64,000 bases of DNA from the NCBI GenBank assembly GCA_023052935.1, contig CM041292.1, forward strand, positions 77,819,669 through 77,883,668, given 5' to 3'. Shown here piece after piece: positions 1-11,439 of the stretch. Each line of letters starts with the position of its first letter. Position 1 is the first letter of the stretch. Both the position numbers and the translations under genes were made by a program. Under the pieces are notes generated by a model. The model was not told the DNA's origin, made no database searches, and saw only the letters and a program-made list of their open reading frames with translations. This DNA comes from Piezodorus guildinii (taxonomy: Eukaryota; Arthropoda; Insecta; Hemiptera; Pentatomidae).

Positions 1-474
1 CTTTCCAGAGATGCCAAGGTGATGATTTACGAAACAATACTGAGACCTTCAGTTACTTATGGCAGCGAATCCTGGGTATTAACAAAGCAAAGCGAAAGGA
101 GACTCAATGTTTGGGAGAGAAAAATACTCAGGAGGATATTTGGGCCAATTAAAGAAAATGACTCTTGGTGATTAAGAAAGAATAGTGAGCTCCGTACAAT
201 GTATGGAAAACCAGACCTGGTATCGTTTGTGAAAAAAGCCAGCCTAAGATGGCTCGGACATGTAGAAAGGATGCCAGAAACTAGGATTCCAAGACTACTA
301 CTTTATGGAAAAATTGGAGGAAAAAGACACAGAGGAAGGCCAAGAGTGAGATGGTTGGACGACGTCGAGGAGGACCTCAAGTTGCTTGGAGTGAGAAGAT
401 GGAGGGCTAGAGCGAAGGACAGGAACGACTGGCTTGAAGTTCTTAAGGAGGCCCGGGTCCTTGTTGGACCGTAG
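1..474 (+). pseudogene. RTE-like non-LTR retrotransposon, 3' end of reverse transcriptase ORF
   Basis: The frame starting at base 1 reads the last part of a non-LTR reverse transcriptase: a thumb-like stretch (MIYETILRPSVTYGSESW), then RWLGHVERMPE and the basic segment RHRGRPRVRWLDDVEEDLK that ends RTE/BovB-type and related proteins. An in-frame TGA at 169-171 (where an Arg codon would fit) breaks the frame; the part from ATG 199 to the stop at 472-474 remains open (91 aa). After the stop there is a TAAG-type short repeat at about 483-497, as expected for RTE-like tails that end in short tandem repeats. The element enters from outside the window, so its 5' extent is unknown. This is a dead or truncated copy; the clade assignment is by motif only. 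Confidence 0.75.
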
Positions 475-704
475 CGCCTGGCAGTAAGTAAGTAAGTATA
501 TAAAGATGTTAGGAATTATAGGGTTGCCTGGAATAAAATGCAGAAATTTGATTTTTAATTAAAATAATCCTCTAAATAACAAATAGTAAACATTAACTAG
601 ATTATTCATTTGTATGTTAACACTTATTAATCCTCTTCCAAATGATAATGTTTGTTTACCTCTGTTACATTTCGATGCTTAGAAATAATTCAGCCTTTAC
701 TAGG

Positions 705-1665
705 ATGTCAGCAGATGATATTCATCAAATTTTGTTTTACGAATTCAAACTTAGCTGAAACAGGGGGCAGATAGCCATAAACATTAGTGAAGTCTGTGGG
801 GAGGGCACTGTTCAAGGGTGGTCCAAAACATTTCAGGAGGGAGACTTCAGTCTTGAAGACAAAGAAGGTCCAGAAAGGACTTCCTCTCTTGATGATGATG
901 TTCTACAGGCTTTGGTCTAAGAAAAACTAAGAACAACAGTTTAAGAGCTTGAAAGGAAACTTCACCTTAGAAAATTGACCATTGATAACCACCTCAAGGC
1001 GATAGGGAAGGTGAAAAAGATTGCTCTACATTAAACAACCACCAAAAAAAACAGAATTATGAATTTTGTACTATACTTCTTTGCCGAAAAAAAAACGACA
1101 CTTTTCTATCCACAATTGTAAATTTTGATGAAAATTGGATACTTTAGGATAGCATTTGATGTTCTGGACAGTGGCTCAACAAAATAGAAGCACTATAACA
1201 TTTCCCTAAGCCTCCAAACCATCAAAAAAAGGTTATAGTTACTGTTTGGTGGGCTCCATTTTATACAATACAGCTTCTTAAATCCTGGAACAACCATCAA
1301 TGCGGAATAACCTAATGGCATTGGAACCAAATTGAATACAAAGCATCAGAAACTGGAAAAGATGACATCTTTGGTCAATCAGAAAGGGCACATTTTGTTG
1401 CATGATAACGCTGGGACCACATGTCCTACGTGAGGTCACTAAAAGTGTTGGAGCTTGGATATGAAACTCTGCAACATCCGCTCTACTCTCCATACCTCTG
1501 ATCTACAATTTTATCATGTTTTTTTTAGACATCTGGACCACTACTTATGTGACAAAAATTTAATGGGCAAAGGGAATCAGACATGTGTTTTTGGAGTTTA
1601 TCAATTATATTCCGAGAGAATGGAAAAGTTACCAACAGGTTGGCAGATATATATTGATAGAAAGA
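705..1665 (+). pseudogene. Decayed mariner transposase (copy A)
   Basis: From the ATG at 705 the frame reads MSADDIHQILFYEFKLS, a recognisable mariner N-terminus. Successive frames then give GDFSLEDKEG, HLKAIGKVKK, VNFDENWIL (first catalytic Asp region, near 1120), KKVIVTVWW (near 1235), LLHDNAG-like sequence (second Asp region, near 1400) and FFRHLDHYLCDKNL (near 1530), all in the order expected of a mariner family transposase. Several stops and frameshifts separate them, so no functional protein is possible. It is clearly more diverged than the mariner at 8.2-9.5 kb and resembles the decayed copy at about 17.0-17.6 kb, including similar upstream flank (CACTTATTAATC near 632 and 16,950). Exact element ends and TIRs were not located. 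Confidence 0.8.
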
Positions 1666-2749
1666 ATTCAGAAGGTGAAATAATTAGCTATGCTAGATGA
1701 ATGTTTCTAAGTTCCTATAAGCAAAAAGTGAAGCCATAGCCCTCAACCCAGCAGAAAGTATCCTACTGATTGAGATATATTATTACATTCTGCATGTCCT
1801 CATGTAGTTCATGTTGTATGAAAAATTTGTCCAATTTCAAGAAATTCTAAAGAAAAACTAGACATATGAAATCTTTTTAGTAAGGAGGAACAATTTTTTT
1901 TAAGACTGGCAGCTATAACAGAATATAAATTATTCATTAACACCTTTGGAATAGAAGTAGAGAAGATTAAATTATTTTAGTCAAATAAATAATTCAACTT
2001 GCAATAAAATGTCAGTTGTGTTTTTATTCTTGAATAACCAATTGAATCATTGAAAATGACAAAATGTAAAAACTTAATTTTCAAAGAATACAAAACTTTA
2101 AGAAGTAATTTCTGATAAAATATGGAATGTATAGACAAAGTCTCATAACATGAGAAAATATAAATTGATCCAGATGAGCTAATGAAACTGAATATTAAAA
2201 TTGTAAATTAATTATCCTAATATCTGTTTTAATGCAAGATGATATGAAATGAAATAAATTGAAAAAAAAAAATGGATTTTGATAGATGGATGACTCCAAT
2301 TAAATAATAACACATAAAATAATTTTCCATAAAAGTTTTTTCCTAAAAAAAAAACATGAACTAAAGAGGTCCCATAAATGAAAAACAACAACAACTAAAA
2401 TTATAATAAAGTTATGACAGGAAGATTCTAATAATATAACTTAAGTTTTATGAATTATGGGAGGAATGAAACAGGCAAGTGGATCTGATAGAATTTTTGT
2501 CTATTCTAAATATTAGTCAATAATTAATCAATAAAGAATTCAGATACCATCAGGTGGTTAGTGAGACATGTGGAAACCTACTTGGGTAGGACTAAACCAA
2601 TTTTTGAAGGGAAGAAAACCGTTTCATAGTAAATAATATGAAAATAAGTTTTAAATAAAAAGATATGTACATAAATGATTTTTTTTAAATTATAAATAAT
2701 AACCGAAATATTTTTATTAAAAATTAAAAAAATTATATGCTAAAAACAA
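1666..2749. other. AT-rich sequence without recognised features
   Basis: Only short, low-complexity ORFs occur here and no repeat family seen elsewhere in the window was recognised. Part of it is probably the remaining 3' end and flank of mariner copy A. Confidence 0.5.
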
Positions 2750-2751
2750 AA

Positions 2752-2995
2752 AAGTGGTAGCCTGTAGCCATGTGGCTACACGTCAAAGGGTATGGAGATT
2801 GATTCCGCGTCCTCCTGAAAGGACTTTTTCAAGTATATAATTAAATGAAGATTCCCTCACAACCTCACCCGCGGGTATGTGAACAGTGTCAACCAACTGG
2901 CTCTACCCTAACCTTAATGTATCATCAAGAATTGTGGTGTGGACTCCAAGAAAACATCATGTGGCCAAGGGCCTATCACGCCATCCACAAAAAAA
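2752..2995 (+). repeat. SINE-like repeat, possibly tRNA-derived
   Basis: This block has clearly more balanced base composition than its flanks and ends in an A-rich tail followed by AAT repeats. Near its start are a possible A-box region (GTAGCCATGTGGCTACA) and a weak B-box-like GAGATTGATTCC. Its 3' part (GTGGCCAAGGGCCTATCACG) resembles the segment GTGATCAAGGCCTAATCATC read on the minus strand of the repeat at 60,490-60,835, which suggests one dispersed SINE family. The B box is imperfect, so tRNA origin is an inference. Confidence 0.4.
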
Positions 2996-2999
2996 GCAA

Positions 3000-3872
3000 T
3001 AATAATAAATTATAAAAATTAAGCCTCGTTGACCTAATAATATTATAATTTTACTTTGGCAATATAATAATTTATCATAGGCTATTTGTGATTTTCCTTT
3101 TAGTAGGAGTTTGTCAATCCTCTATAATTATAAAACATTACTAAAAGGATGTCACAAGTATGTTTTAAATAAGAATAGTTAATGAAACAGCATTTAAGTT
3201 GAATGATCTGATATTCATCCTGGGAATCTATTCTCATCATTACAGCCTATGCACATATCTAAAGTATAGCAAAATGTTAAAGAAATTTAATTGTGAATCA
3301 ATTTATTTTTAAGGATTTTTGACCGAAACATTTAGTACATCATACTTTTATTTTTGTTTCTTTACAAAGATAACTGCATTTAAGGCGAACTGGAAGTGTT
3401 GCAGTAGTGAGATATTATAAAAGTCTGCATAAAAACACAGGGCTGCAAATAAAACTATAACTATTTTACTATGATATAATTAGAATTTTCTTCATTAGTC
3501 CTTCAGTTCCGGACCCTCCTTTCTGCACTCCCTATATCTGGCCTTCACTGAAATGATCTTTCTATCCAAGCAGCGATTGTTGGGAACAACTAATCTGTTC
3601 TACCTATACATAAAACCTAAAGTACGAGTAGTTCTCTTCAGGCATTAAGCAATGAAAAGAGCACACCACTAATGTAGAGTCCTGTCTTCCTCAGCAAGTT
3701 GATCTTAGGTGTCTAATAGGCAAAACAGAGTAGAAAGAAATGCTTGGCAGTTTCAAAATCATAACTTAAGAGAAGGTAAAAGTTTTTGATATTTTGAAAG
3801 ATACCCACTTCTGAACTATTGAGAATCATAGAAGAGAAGATAATCTACTTTTTTAGAAGATCAAAATTAAGT
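3000..3872. other. AT-rich sequence without recognised features
   Basis: No coding similarity was seen. The stretch at about 3,490-3,770 has a less skewed composition and may be an unrecognised repeat, but neither strand gives a recognisable protein. Confidence 0.4.
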
Positions 3873-3877
3873 GTATA

Positions 3878-3926
<49 letters not shown>
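3873..3926. repeat. (TA)n microsatellite
   Basis: An almost pure alternating TA tract with one G interruption near 3,883. Confidence 0.95.
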
Positions 3927-3929
<3 letters not shown>

Positions 3930-4199
3930 GTATATTTTATTTATTTATTTTTTAAATCTGTGAGCTAATCACAATTATTCTCAAATATTCTATTAACCAT
4001 CATCCATAAAAATTTTAAATAATTAAATTGATTACAATACATAAATGACAACACAGATGTCAGGTAAGATAATTTTTAGAAATGATGTAAAATAAAGATT
4101 TATAAGAGAGAAGTTCTTCAACGAATCACGATTTCTTTTACAAATCTTCTCTAGTTCTAAACTTAAAGTGTACTTTAAAAGTAACTCTGATTCATGACC

Positions 4200-5045
4200 A
4201 CAGTAACTCTACATCAGCATTTCAAGCCTCTTAAGCTCCAAACGCTTTAAACCATGGTCAGATAAAGTTTGCGCATTTAATTAGTTTTCTGTTCCTCGAT
4301 TTTTCTCTATCTTCAATAATAACTGAGTTTTAGTGGAATTACATTTATTATAATTTGTGACTTGAATTTTACAAGCATTTATACTAGACTGTGTTACTCT
4401 TTCCTTTTTTTTCTTTTGATTTTCATTCAAATAATACAAATAAAATTTCCTGATTCTAGAACCCCTTACACTTTTTCTCTATCATCAATAATAACCAAGT
4501 TATTAGGGAATCACATCACTTATAAGTCGTGGCTTGACAATAATCTTATATGTTTTTCTTTTTTCTCTTTTTTTATAATTATTCGCGGTTTTTCGGTTAA
4601 AAAACTGTAATAAATTTTTCTCTATTTTCAAAAATAACTGAGTTATAGGCGTATTTTTTTTTTAAATTTTATTATTTTTTTTTTTTTTGTTTATATACGC
4701 TTTACTTGTTCTAAAAATTCTATACATATTTTTCTCTATCTTAAAAAATAAATGAGCGTATTTATGGGTAACATTTTAATTTTTTTCTTTCATTTTAAAT
4801 ATAACCAGCTGATATCAACGTCTAGGAGTTAGGATCATTGTTGCATGCCCTAGTATTTTAGAGGCGAATTTCAAAAAATTGGTCCAGTAGTTTCGGAGAA
4901 ATGCCGCGGACGGTAGACAGAGGGATTTTCTAATTTGTTATTCGAGTTCTACGCATCTTGAAACGTAAGCCCTCAATTTTTTAGAGGGAGGAGTGGGGTT
5001 TGGTCGATTACAAAGGTTCATTATTGAAAATAATAAACCAAAAGT
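4200..5045 (+). repeat. Dispersed repeat R1, copy 1
   Basis: Noncoding repeat whose 3' part (about 4,860-5,040) is found again inverted at about 17,910-18,130 and, more diverged, at 42,190-42,340. Shared marks include TTGGTCCAGTAGTTTCGGAG, the CG-rich stretch before it, and the end GTTCATTATTGAAAATAATA. The 5' part carries a loosely repeated internal motif, TTTTTCTCTATCTTCAATAA followed by TAACTGAGTTA, at about 4,300, 4,470, 4,612 and 4,728. No ORF is recognised. Class is unknown; a non-autonomous DNA element is possible. Confidence 0.6.
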
Positions 5046-5229
5046 ATTAAAATATACTATTTTAAACTTCTCCATCAAGTTACATTCCTAATGGCCATTA
5101 TTTCTGATTATTAAATGGATTATTTTATAACACTGAACCAAGCAATATTAAGAATCGGTGAGCAAAAACTGACAAAAGTCATACTTCATTTCCTTCCACT
5201 CCGATTGTTAATGACTATTATCAACAGAA

Positions 5230-5470
5230 GACGAGTATAATTATTTTGCTGTTTTATATACCTTTTACATCACTGTATATGATTTAATATTTTTTCTAAA
5301 ATCTTTCGCTTTCCAACGGTATATTATACTCCTATGTTCAAAAAACCAAAAATTACATTATAAAAATATTTTTTCTCTTTTTTCCTTTATTTGGTTGTAT
5401 TCACTTTTGAGTAATTGAAGAGTAATCGCTGGGTAGTTACTCCAAAAGTCTCTTTCACGCACATTATTAT
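5230..5470 (+). repeat. Dispersed repeat R2, partial copy
   Basis: Contains the R2 hallmark TTTCTAAAATCTTTCGCTTT followed by CCAACGGTATATTATAC, then ATGTTCAAAAAACCAAAAATTACA and a T-rich CTCTTTT block, in the same order as the longer R2 copies at 7.3-8.2 kb and 56.0-56.9 kb. Both termini are missing. Confidence 0.6.
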
Positions 5471-6524
5471 TTTCCAACACTTCTATTGGTTGCATATACA
5501 GTTGTAAAAATCAATAAAATATATTTTTTTAAAATATTACTTATCTACTGATTCTGAAAAGAACTGTTTGCATGTAATTCTAGATTTATAAATGTTTACT
5601 GATTCATTTGATAAAACTTATAGTTTATTTTTAAGGTACGATTGACACATTACGATGTCTTCTATTAATGTAGAGTTGTGGGGATTTAAGTGTTCCACAA
5701 AAGAAAAAGCCGAAAGAGTAAATTGAAAAAGAAGAGATGGGAGGTAGAAAAAATACACCGAACCAACACGTGACGTGTTAAGGTCATGAGAAAGAAGTGT
5801 AGGCTGGTAGCCTGGGGGTGGCAGATGTCTTTTTGTAACAGCCAGCATCCCTGTACCTCCCTCAAAAAGTACTAACACTTACAGAAACAAAACTAAAACT
5901 TCGAAAAAAAGATAACTTTTAATAGAAAAAATAAAAATCAACGATTTTCGTGACGGATAATTATTAACATATAATTAATTAAACTATTTCAAAATTAATA
6001 TTTTATTAAAAATTATTTGTACCAAACTTCGTAAATATAAAAATACATTAATTACCTATTATTCCTTAAATTCGTGTGTGTAATCTTGCAATTTTCTCAC
6101 ATCATCATCAAGACCAATTTCTGCAATTATAAATATACACTTCTTTAATAATTATCTACCCCTGACCATCTCTAATTTAACTTGTTTATTAATCATCAAA
6201 GCGAAATTGTCTATCCAAAATTAAAAAAGTTATGGTTAAGCTTTTGAAAACTGCTATCAATGTTACAAATTAACGTACGAAGAGATAAAAACAATAATTT
6301 TAAAAAGATCTTTGAAACTCCAAAGATTGTCTTATAAGGTTTATGAAAACGAAGATAAAATCCACTCTGTCCTCTCTCTCTCTCTCTAGAAGTCCTTGAT
6401 TTAAGTACTTAAAAGATGAGTGCCTCAAGGATTGAGCTTTGAGGGTGGTTTCAATAAGATAATAGGCTTGATAAAGTCTTGAGAAGAAACTACCCACTGG
6501 GTAAAATTTTAATGTTTATTCAAG
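5471..6524. other. No recognised gene; one unassigned small ORF
   Basis: An 86-codon open frame on the minus strand (5,618-5,878) is more balanced in composition than its surroundings but matches no family I recognise, so it is not called as a gene. A short (CT)n run lies near 6,372-6,388. Confidence 0.4.
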
Positions 6525-7215
6525 TAAGTAGATCTCGCGTCCATCGTCTTCCGACCACTTCGGAGGATTATCAGCAACAGAATCAGATGAGAAGTGACAA
6601 GTGGGTTGGGAATTTGGAAAGAAAAGAGGTATATCTGTTTCGGGTTAATTCTATAACTAACAGGGTATTCAGGTCTTTATGGATGATTTAATTGTTAAGA
6701 AAGTAAAGAGCATTTATGATGAAGGATTGCGAGGATTGGATGGGAGAGGAATTTTATGGTTTGGAGGATTCCCATCGCATATGTTCCTAAAGGTCTAAAG
6801 ATGGTTATGGTCTTTTATCATTTTCTTGTTGTTTCAGAGTAGTATGAGGATTTCAAGTAAGACGTTTGTCAAGATGTAGTCATAGGTACCGGATCTGTTC
6901 GACAGAGGTAAGAGGTATATTGCGAAAGAGTACTGAGGGACAGGCAGTCACAGGTTTGCGACGAAAGGTAAAGGTAATTTGATGAGATTCATTAGGATTG
7001 TTTTAATTCTCTACATTGGACACCACTCCTCAATGAAAACGATATGCGACTGAAGGGTTTGGAATGCAACAGTTGGGTCCTTATTTACGGATAACATATA
7101 CATATCATTGGCGTAAGTAGTGAGTCCAGTGCTAGGATGGATTGCAATATCAGGTGTACATACAGTATATACGAATTGGACCTCACATACTACTTCGTGG
7201 TACACCAACGGGCGG
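6525..7215 (-). pseudogene. Decayed Jockey-like LINE, RT palm to C-terminus
   Basis: Reading the minus strand from 7,208 gives TYANDMYMLSVNKDPTVAFQ, matching the block around the catalytic YADD of Jockey-type reverse transcriptases (here YAND, with the first Asp replaced). Further on, shifted frames give PSVLFRN, a VEQIRYLGLHLDKRLTWK-like thumb segment broken by frameshifts, and finally NPLVTSHL followed by a basic RRWTRDLL-like end. The order and strand fit one RT ORF2 degraded by indels. It resembles the fragments at 33.1-33.6 kb (minus) and 62.9-63.1 kb (plus), so all three probably come from one family. Not functional: missing catalytic Asp, many frameshifts. Confidence 0.7.
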
Positions 7216-7289
7216 CAAAAATTTGAATGAGTATGTATGGTTTACTTTGAAAGTTCTATCAGTAAGGTAATTGTTTATTTTTAAACAAA

Positions 7290-8194
7290 AAATCAGGTGT
7301 GGGACAACACACGACTTTCACTTACCTCGAATGTTCAAAAAGGTTTAATAAATTTTATTTAGTATCGTTGGAAACATGTGTTTAACATTAAATAATTTAA
7401 CAATATTAAATTGTTACATATAATAATCAGTTATATAAGTTTGGACCGTTTTTGTCACTCTCCATTACATTTGACAACTTTGTGCATTAGATAATCTTTT
7501 TTCTAAAATCATTAGCTTTCCAACGGTATTTTATACATCTATATTACTGTTATCATCTTCAAAAAAACGAAAATTACACTAAAAGATAATTTTGCTCTTT
7601 TCTCATATAGTTGATTATTAAATTCGACTAACTTTTATATATAAATAAAACCGTTTTTATCAATGCTAACAGGATCAATTTATTCAAATCTATGATGATA
7701 ATTCATCAGACGATATGGTTATTTTTATAGAATATACAAAATTAAAGGTACTTCAGAGGAAGAAATTTTATACTATCGGCATTTACGCCCTGCCAGATAT
7801 TTCAATAATTCAATCAGAATGAAACCTACATGAAATTGAAGTCTTTTACATTGATATAGTGAGCTTAATTAAAAGCGTTAGATCAGTTTTTGAGGAAATC
7901 GTAAAAAGATGCAAAATGCAAGGTAAAAAGTAGATCTCCCGGTCAGCCGATTTTTAAGTAAAGTTACTGTAACATCTCGGGCGTACAGTTGTCCTAAATA
8001 CAAAATTTCAGTTTCGTAAGACTTTTCGTTTTTGCGCTAGACTTGCCATACACACACAGACATTTTTGCGAGACTTTGATATTTGGACACACGGGGTCCT
8101 AAAACTTGTATTTCCGTTGAATACTAGAATTCGAAAATTTTTCACGACCGCACTACTTTCTCTTACTGTATATTTTATATATAGGTAAGTGAAA
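7290..8194 (+). repeat. Dispersed repeat R2, near full-length copy
   Basis: About 900 bp, noncoding. It starts with AATCAGGTGTGGGACAACAC and the subterminal ACTTTCACTTACCT, and ends with the inverted form of that motif, AGGTAAGTGAAA (8,183-8,194). Internal landmarks shared with other copies: TTTCTAAAATCATTAGCTTT, CCAACGGTAT, the CGGCATTTACGCCCTGCCAG block, AAGATGCAAAATGCA and ACATCTCGGGCGTACAGTTG. A second CAGGTAAGTGAAAG lies just outside (8,212-8,225), directly before the mariner insertion. Copies also lie at 10.7-11.4, 13.1-13.8, 36.0-36.6, 42.4-42.9, 46.1/51.9-53.5 and 56.0-56.9 kb. Class unknown; a non-autonomous element with short inverted subterminal repeats. Confidence 0.75.
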
Positions 8195-8227
8195 TTAATA
8201 GTTTAATAGTTCAGGTAAGTGAAAGTA

Positions 8228-9513
8228 TTGGGTTGATGCAAAATTAATGCAGGTTTTTAGTAGGTATTGTATATACGCCATATCTTTACTTTAACCATAT
8301 ATATTTAATCAAAATAATTTCCATCTGAATCAATGCACTTTTGCCCACGTTCAACAAGCTTTCTTATTCCACCAGAAAAAAAATCCGAATCCCTGGACTC
8401 AATGAAATCACGAAAAGAATTTTCAATGTCGTCCTGGTTTTGAAAATTTTTCTCCCTCAAAAAGTTGTCCAGATGCCTGAAAAAGTGGAAGTCTGTAGGA
8501 GAGAGGTCAGGTGAATAAGGCGGATGTTGGAGAACTTCGTAGCCCAACTCGTGCAGTCGCCGAAGCGTTGGTTGTGCAACGTGTGGTCTGGCGTTATCGT
8601 GGAGCAGGATCGGCCCCTTCCGATTCATCAATGCTGGGCAAAGACGTTGCAATTTTTGATTCATGCTGTCAATTTCTTGACAGTACTTGTCAGCAGTTAT
8701 AGTCTCACCTCGATTGAGAAAGCTGTAGTTAATAACACCAGCATTATACCACCAAACTGTGACCATAACCTTTTTTGGGTGCAGGTTGGGCTTCGGGAAA
8801 GGTTTTGGTTGTTCATCTTTGCCCAGCCATTGCCTAGAACGCCTTCTGTTGTCGTATAAGATCCATTTTTCATCGCACGTCACAATGCGATCGAGAAATG
8901 GATCATTTTTATTGCGTGTCACAAGCATGGAGCAGATTTCAAAGCGGCGATTTTTTTGGTGGTCGTTTAATTGGTGTGGCACCCACTTGGCCAACTTTTT
9001 TACCTTACCAATTGCTTCCAAGTGGTGTACAACTGTGGATTGGTTCACACCGAGTTCCGCCGCCATTTCTCGTGTGGTTTTGGTTGGGTCTTCTTCCACT
9101 TTTGACCTCAGCTGGTCGTTGTCCAGAGCAAGATGACGGCCCCGACCTTCCTTGTCTTCGAGGTCGAAATCTCCTCTGCGAAACTTCTGGAACCAACGCT
9201 GCACCGTGCACTCATTAATAGCCCCCTGACCCCACACTTCATTAATATTACGAGCCGTTTGCGCAGCGCTGCGCCCTAATTTAAATTCGTAAAAATAAAT
9301 TTGACGAAAATCGCACTTTAACATTTTCGATTCAAGACCTTTGAACACACTGAACAAAACGATTTTACTAAACAAATTCATGGTGAAAGAGAGAGTATTA
9401 GATAAGGTTTGTTTTGGTATAATAATGATCAATGTTAGGATTAGCTTTGTTTACACAATTGGAATTAAGATATTGCAATAGAGGAAACCTGCATTAATTT
9501 CGCATCAGCCCGA
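8228..9513 (-). mobile_element. mariner transposon, near full-length copy B
   Basis: A 1,286-bp element flanked by TA on both sides (8,226-8,227 and 9,514-9,515). Terminal inverted repeats: left TTGGGTTGATGCAAAATTAA; right, read inward on the minus strand, TCGGGCTGATGCGAAATTAA, both followed by TGCAGGTTT. The left end lies next to the 3' end of an R2 copy. It encodes one transposase on the minus strand and has the same ends as the deleted copy at 52,583-53,481. Confidence 0.92.
8305..9324 (-). CDS. mariner transposase (copy B, apparently intact)
   Basis: Cut-and-paste transposase of the Tc1/mariner superfamily, acting in the nucleus on its own terminal repeats. The open frame continues upstream to 9,432 but without an ATG there (TTG); ATGs are at 9,379-9,381 and 9,324. 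I chose 9,324, giving 339 aa starting MLKCDFRQIYFYEFKLGRSA, the usual mariner N-terminus and length. In order: N-terminal HTH region with RGDFDLEDKEGRGR, a second HTH (MAAELGVNQSTVVHHLEAIG), the linker WVPHQL, then catalytic Asp in TCDEKW, LLHDNARPH and YSPDLSPTDFHFF. Thirty-four residues separate the last two, the D,D34D signature. No stop or frameshift is seen. One oddity: near the C-terminus it reads ERGQKC where the other copy has ERWQKC. Activity cannot be judged from sequence alone. Confidence 0.9.
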   Translation of the reverse strand: MLKCDFRQIYFYEFKLGRSAAQTARNINEVWGQGAINECTVQRWFQKFRRGDFDLEDKEGRGRHLALDNDQLRSKVEEDPTKTTREMAAELGVNQSTVVHHLEAIGKVKKLAKWVPHQLNDHQKNRRFEICSMLVTRNKNDPFLDRIVTCDEKWILYDNRRRSRQWLGKDEQPKPFPKPNLHPKKVMVTVWWYNAGVINYSFLNRGETITADKYCQEIDSMNQKLQRLCPALMNRKGPILLHDNARPHVAQPTLRRLHELGYEVLQHPPYSPDLSPTDFHFFRHLDNFLREKNFQNQDDIENSFRDFIESRDSDFFSGGIRKLVERGQKCIDSDGNYFD

Positions 9514-9515
9514 TA

Positions 9516-10689
9516 ACATCCTAAAAAGGCTCAACAATCTGCAAAAAATAGTTCATAGGATAGGTTAGTCATAAATAAGATTAGCGTTTGGTTTGGCTTA
9601 TGACTCGCCATAAAACTAACCCAGCAGACTATTTAAATTAATAAAAGCTATCATGATTTATTGTTTATAGCACTATTGTAGAAAGTGAGAGTAATTAGAG
9701 TGTAACAGATTGGAAGAGGAGAGGACGGCTGCCAGAACTGAGGCAGTAATTAATTATAAAGAGGGTTTTAGGCCCAGCAACTTGGCCCTATTGATAAAAC
9801 ACCCTACCCTACTCTCTACCCCTTTCCTCCTTTTACCCTTCTCCGCCACTTTCCAACCTCAATCACCATTTATAATTGCATCTCTCCTAGTTAAGGAAAA
9901 TCTTTTCTCCTGATTGTAATTCATAGCGGATCTTTCAATAAGATTTTCAACAAGAAGCGTTTTATTAAATAACTTCATCCCAACCCTCTTTCGATACCAT
10001 CTGAAAATTATTGATATCCAATTGAATTATAAATGGACACAGCTGGTCTGAAATAATTTTATTAAATAGTACTTTATGGACTTAACACGACTCGATTCTA
10101 GAACACTGTTTAGATTCAAGCCTACAATTTGAATACCAGAGTCTTAAAACAAGGGAAGAATCAAAAGCTCTACAATATTAAAGTGTTTGTAAGTAATAAT
10201 GGTTTACCTTTCACCAGCAATCACTTTTACGAATAAATAATAAATATTTAGTAAAGATTCTTAGTAAACAATCAACGACTTAAGTTGTAAGGAATTCGGT
10301 GTTGCCAAAAACATTAATAATATAATATAATTATTTGGAAGGAATTCTTCAACCAAGATTATATAACATTTTATTTAGAGATATGACATTACCTCATATT
10401 TTAGACGCCTACAGCTTTAGGAAGAATTGTCAGCGAATCAAGGAAGAGGAACTAACGGAAAAATCGCATAAATGAGGCTTGAGGGAGTCCAAGGTCACTC
10501 GAAAGAATAACAAGAGCAATTAAAACATATCTCACAGCATTTATGGCCAAACATACAGATCTCTAGCACGTTTTGATACGAAAAGATGATCCAACAAGTG
10601 AACTCATACTAAAGCGTGTCATATAAAACAATCAATGGTTAAATCCTGGATGAGCTTGAGGAAAAATAGTGATTCAGTTCACCAAGCGA
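9516..10689. other. No recognised feature; pyrimidine-rich patch
   Basis: No protein similarity or repeat family was recognised. About 9,776-9,866 the plus strand is strongly pyrimidine-rich (runs of CCCTACCC-like and CTCC), lying inside an unassigned short ORF that I do not call. Confidence 0.4.
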
Positions 10690-11434
10690 CCATTTACGGA
10701 TAAGGATATGGACTTTTGTCTGTATGTCTGTGCCAGGAATACAATTTAAATGGATGGACCGATAGATGTTACAAAAACTTTTTCATCAAATTCGGCTAAC
10801 CAGAATAGCCACTTTATACCATGCATATTGCACCTTTTTATGATTTACTCAAAAACGGTTCCGACGATTTTGATTAAACTCGCTATATCGATGTAAAATT
10901 TAATGGGCTTCAATATCATGTAGGTTTCATTCTAATTAAAATGGTCTGCCAGGGCTTAAATGCCGATATTTTAAATTTTCTTTCTCTAAAGAACCTTTAA
11001 TTATGTTGATTCTATAAAAATAACAATATTATCTTGTTACCACTGCTGAAAAACAGATGAATATTTAAATTGAATGAATTCGATACCCAACTAAATGAGA
11101 AAACAAAAAAATATTTTTTTAATGCAATTTTTCGTTTTTGAACATAAGAACAGTCATATACATGTACGATATACCGTTGGAAACCTAAAGATTTTAGTAA
11201 AAATATTATCTTATACTCAAGCTTTTAAAAGTTAATAGAGAGTGATGAAAAGAAGATAAAACTAATTATTTTAGGTTAAAATATAATAGATTTTTTAATA
11301 AAATACATGTTTCTATAGAAATGCAATTTAATTAATTCTTTAATAGTTTCACTAATTTTTATCTCTAACTGTATTTGAAAATTCTTTAATTGGTTTTAAC
11401 AACGGTAAGTGATAATGTGTTGCCCGCACCAGAT
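10690..11434 (-). repeat. Dispersed repeat R2, minus-strand copy
   Basis: On the minus strand it starts at 11,434 with AAATCTGGTGCGGGCAACAC and CACTTACCG, then follows R2 order: AAAATCTTTAGGTTTCCAAC, the CGGCATTTAAGCCCTGGCAG block, TACATCGATATAGCGAG, GGTGCAATATGCATGGTATA and an ACAGACATACAGACA stretch. The 3' terminal part (AGGTAAGTGAAAG) is missing, so it is truncated. Confidence 0.7.
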
Positions 11435-11439
11435 TTTTT

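Noticed and set aside
5618..5878. 86-codon minus-strand ORF (GTGMLAVTKRHLPPPGYQP)
   Set aside because: Balanced composition but no recognised family, no splice signals and no context; insufficient to call a gene.
8511..9218. Several plus-strand ORFs over mariner copy B
   Set aside because: They are shadows of the transposase gene on the other strand; the same holds for 52,866-53,186.
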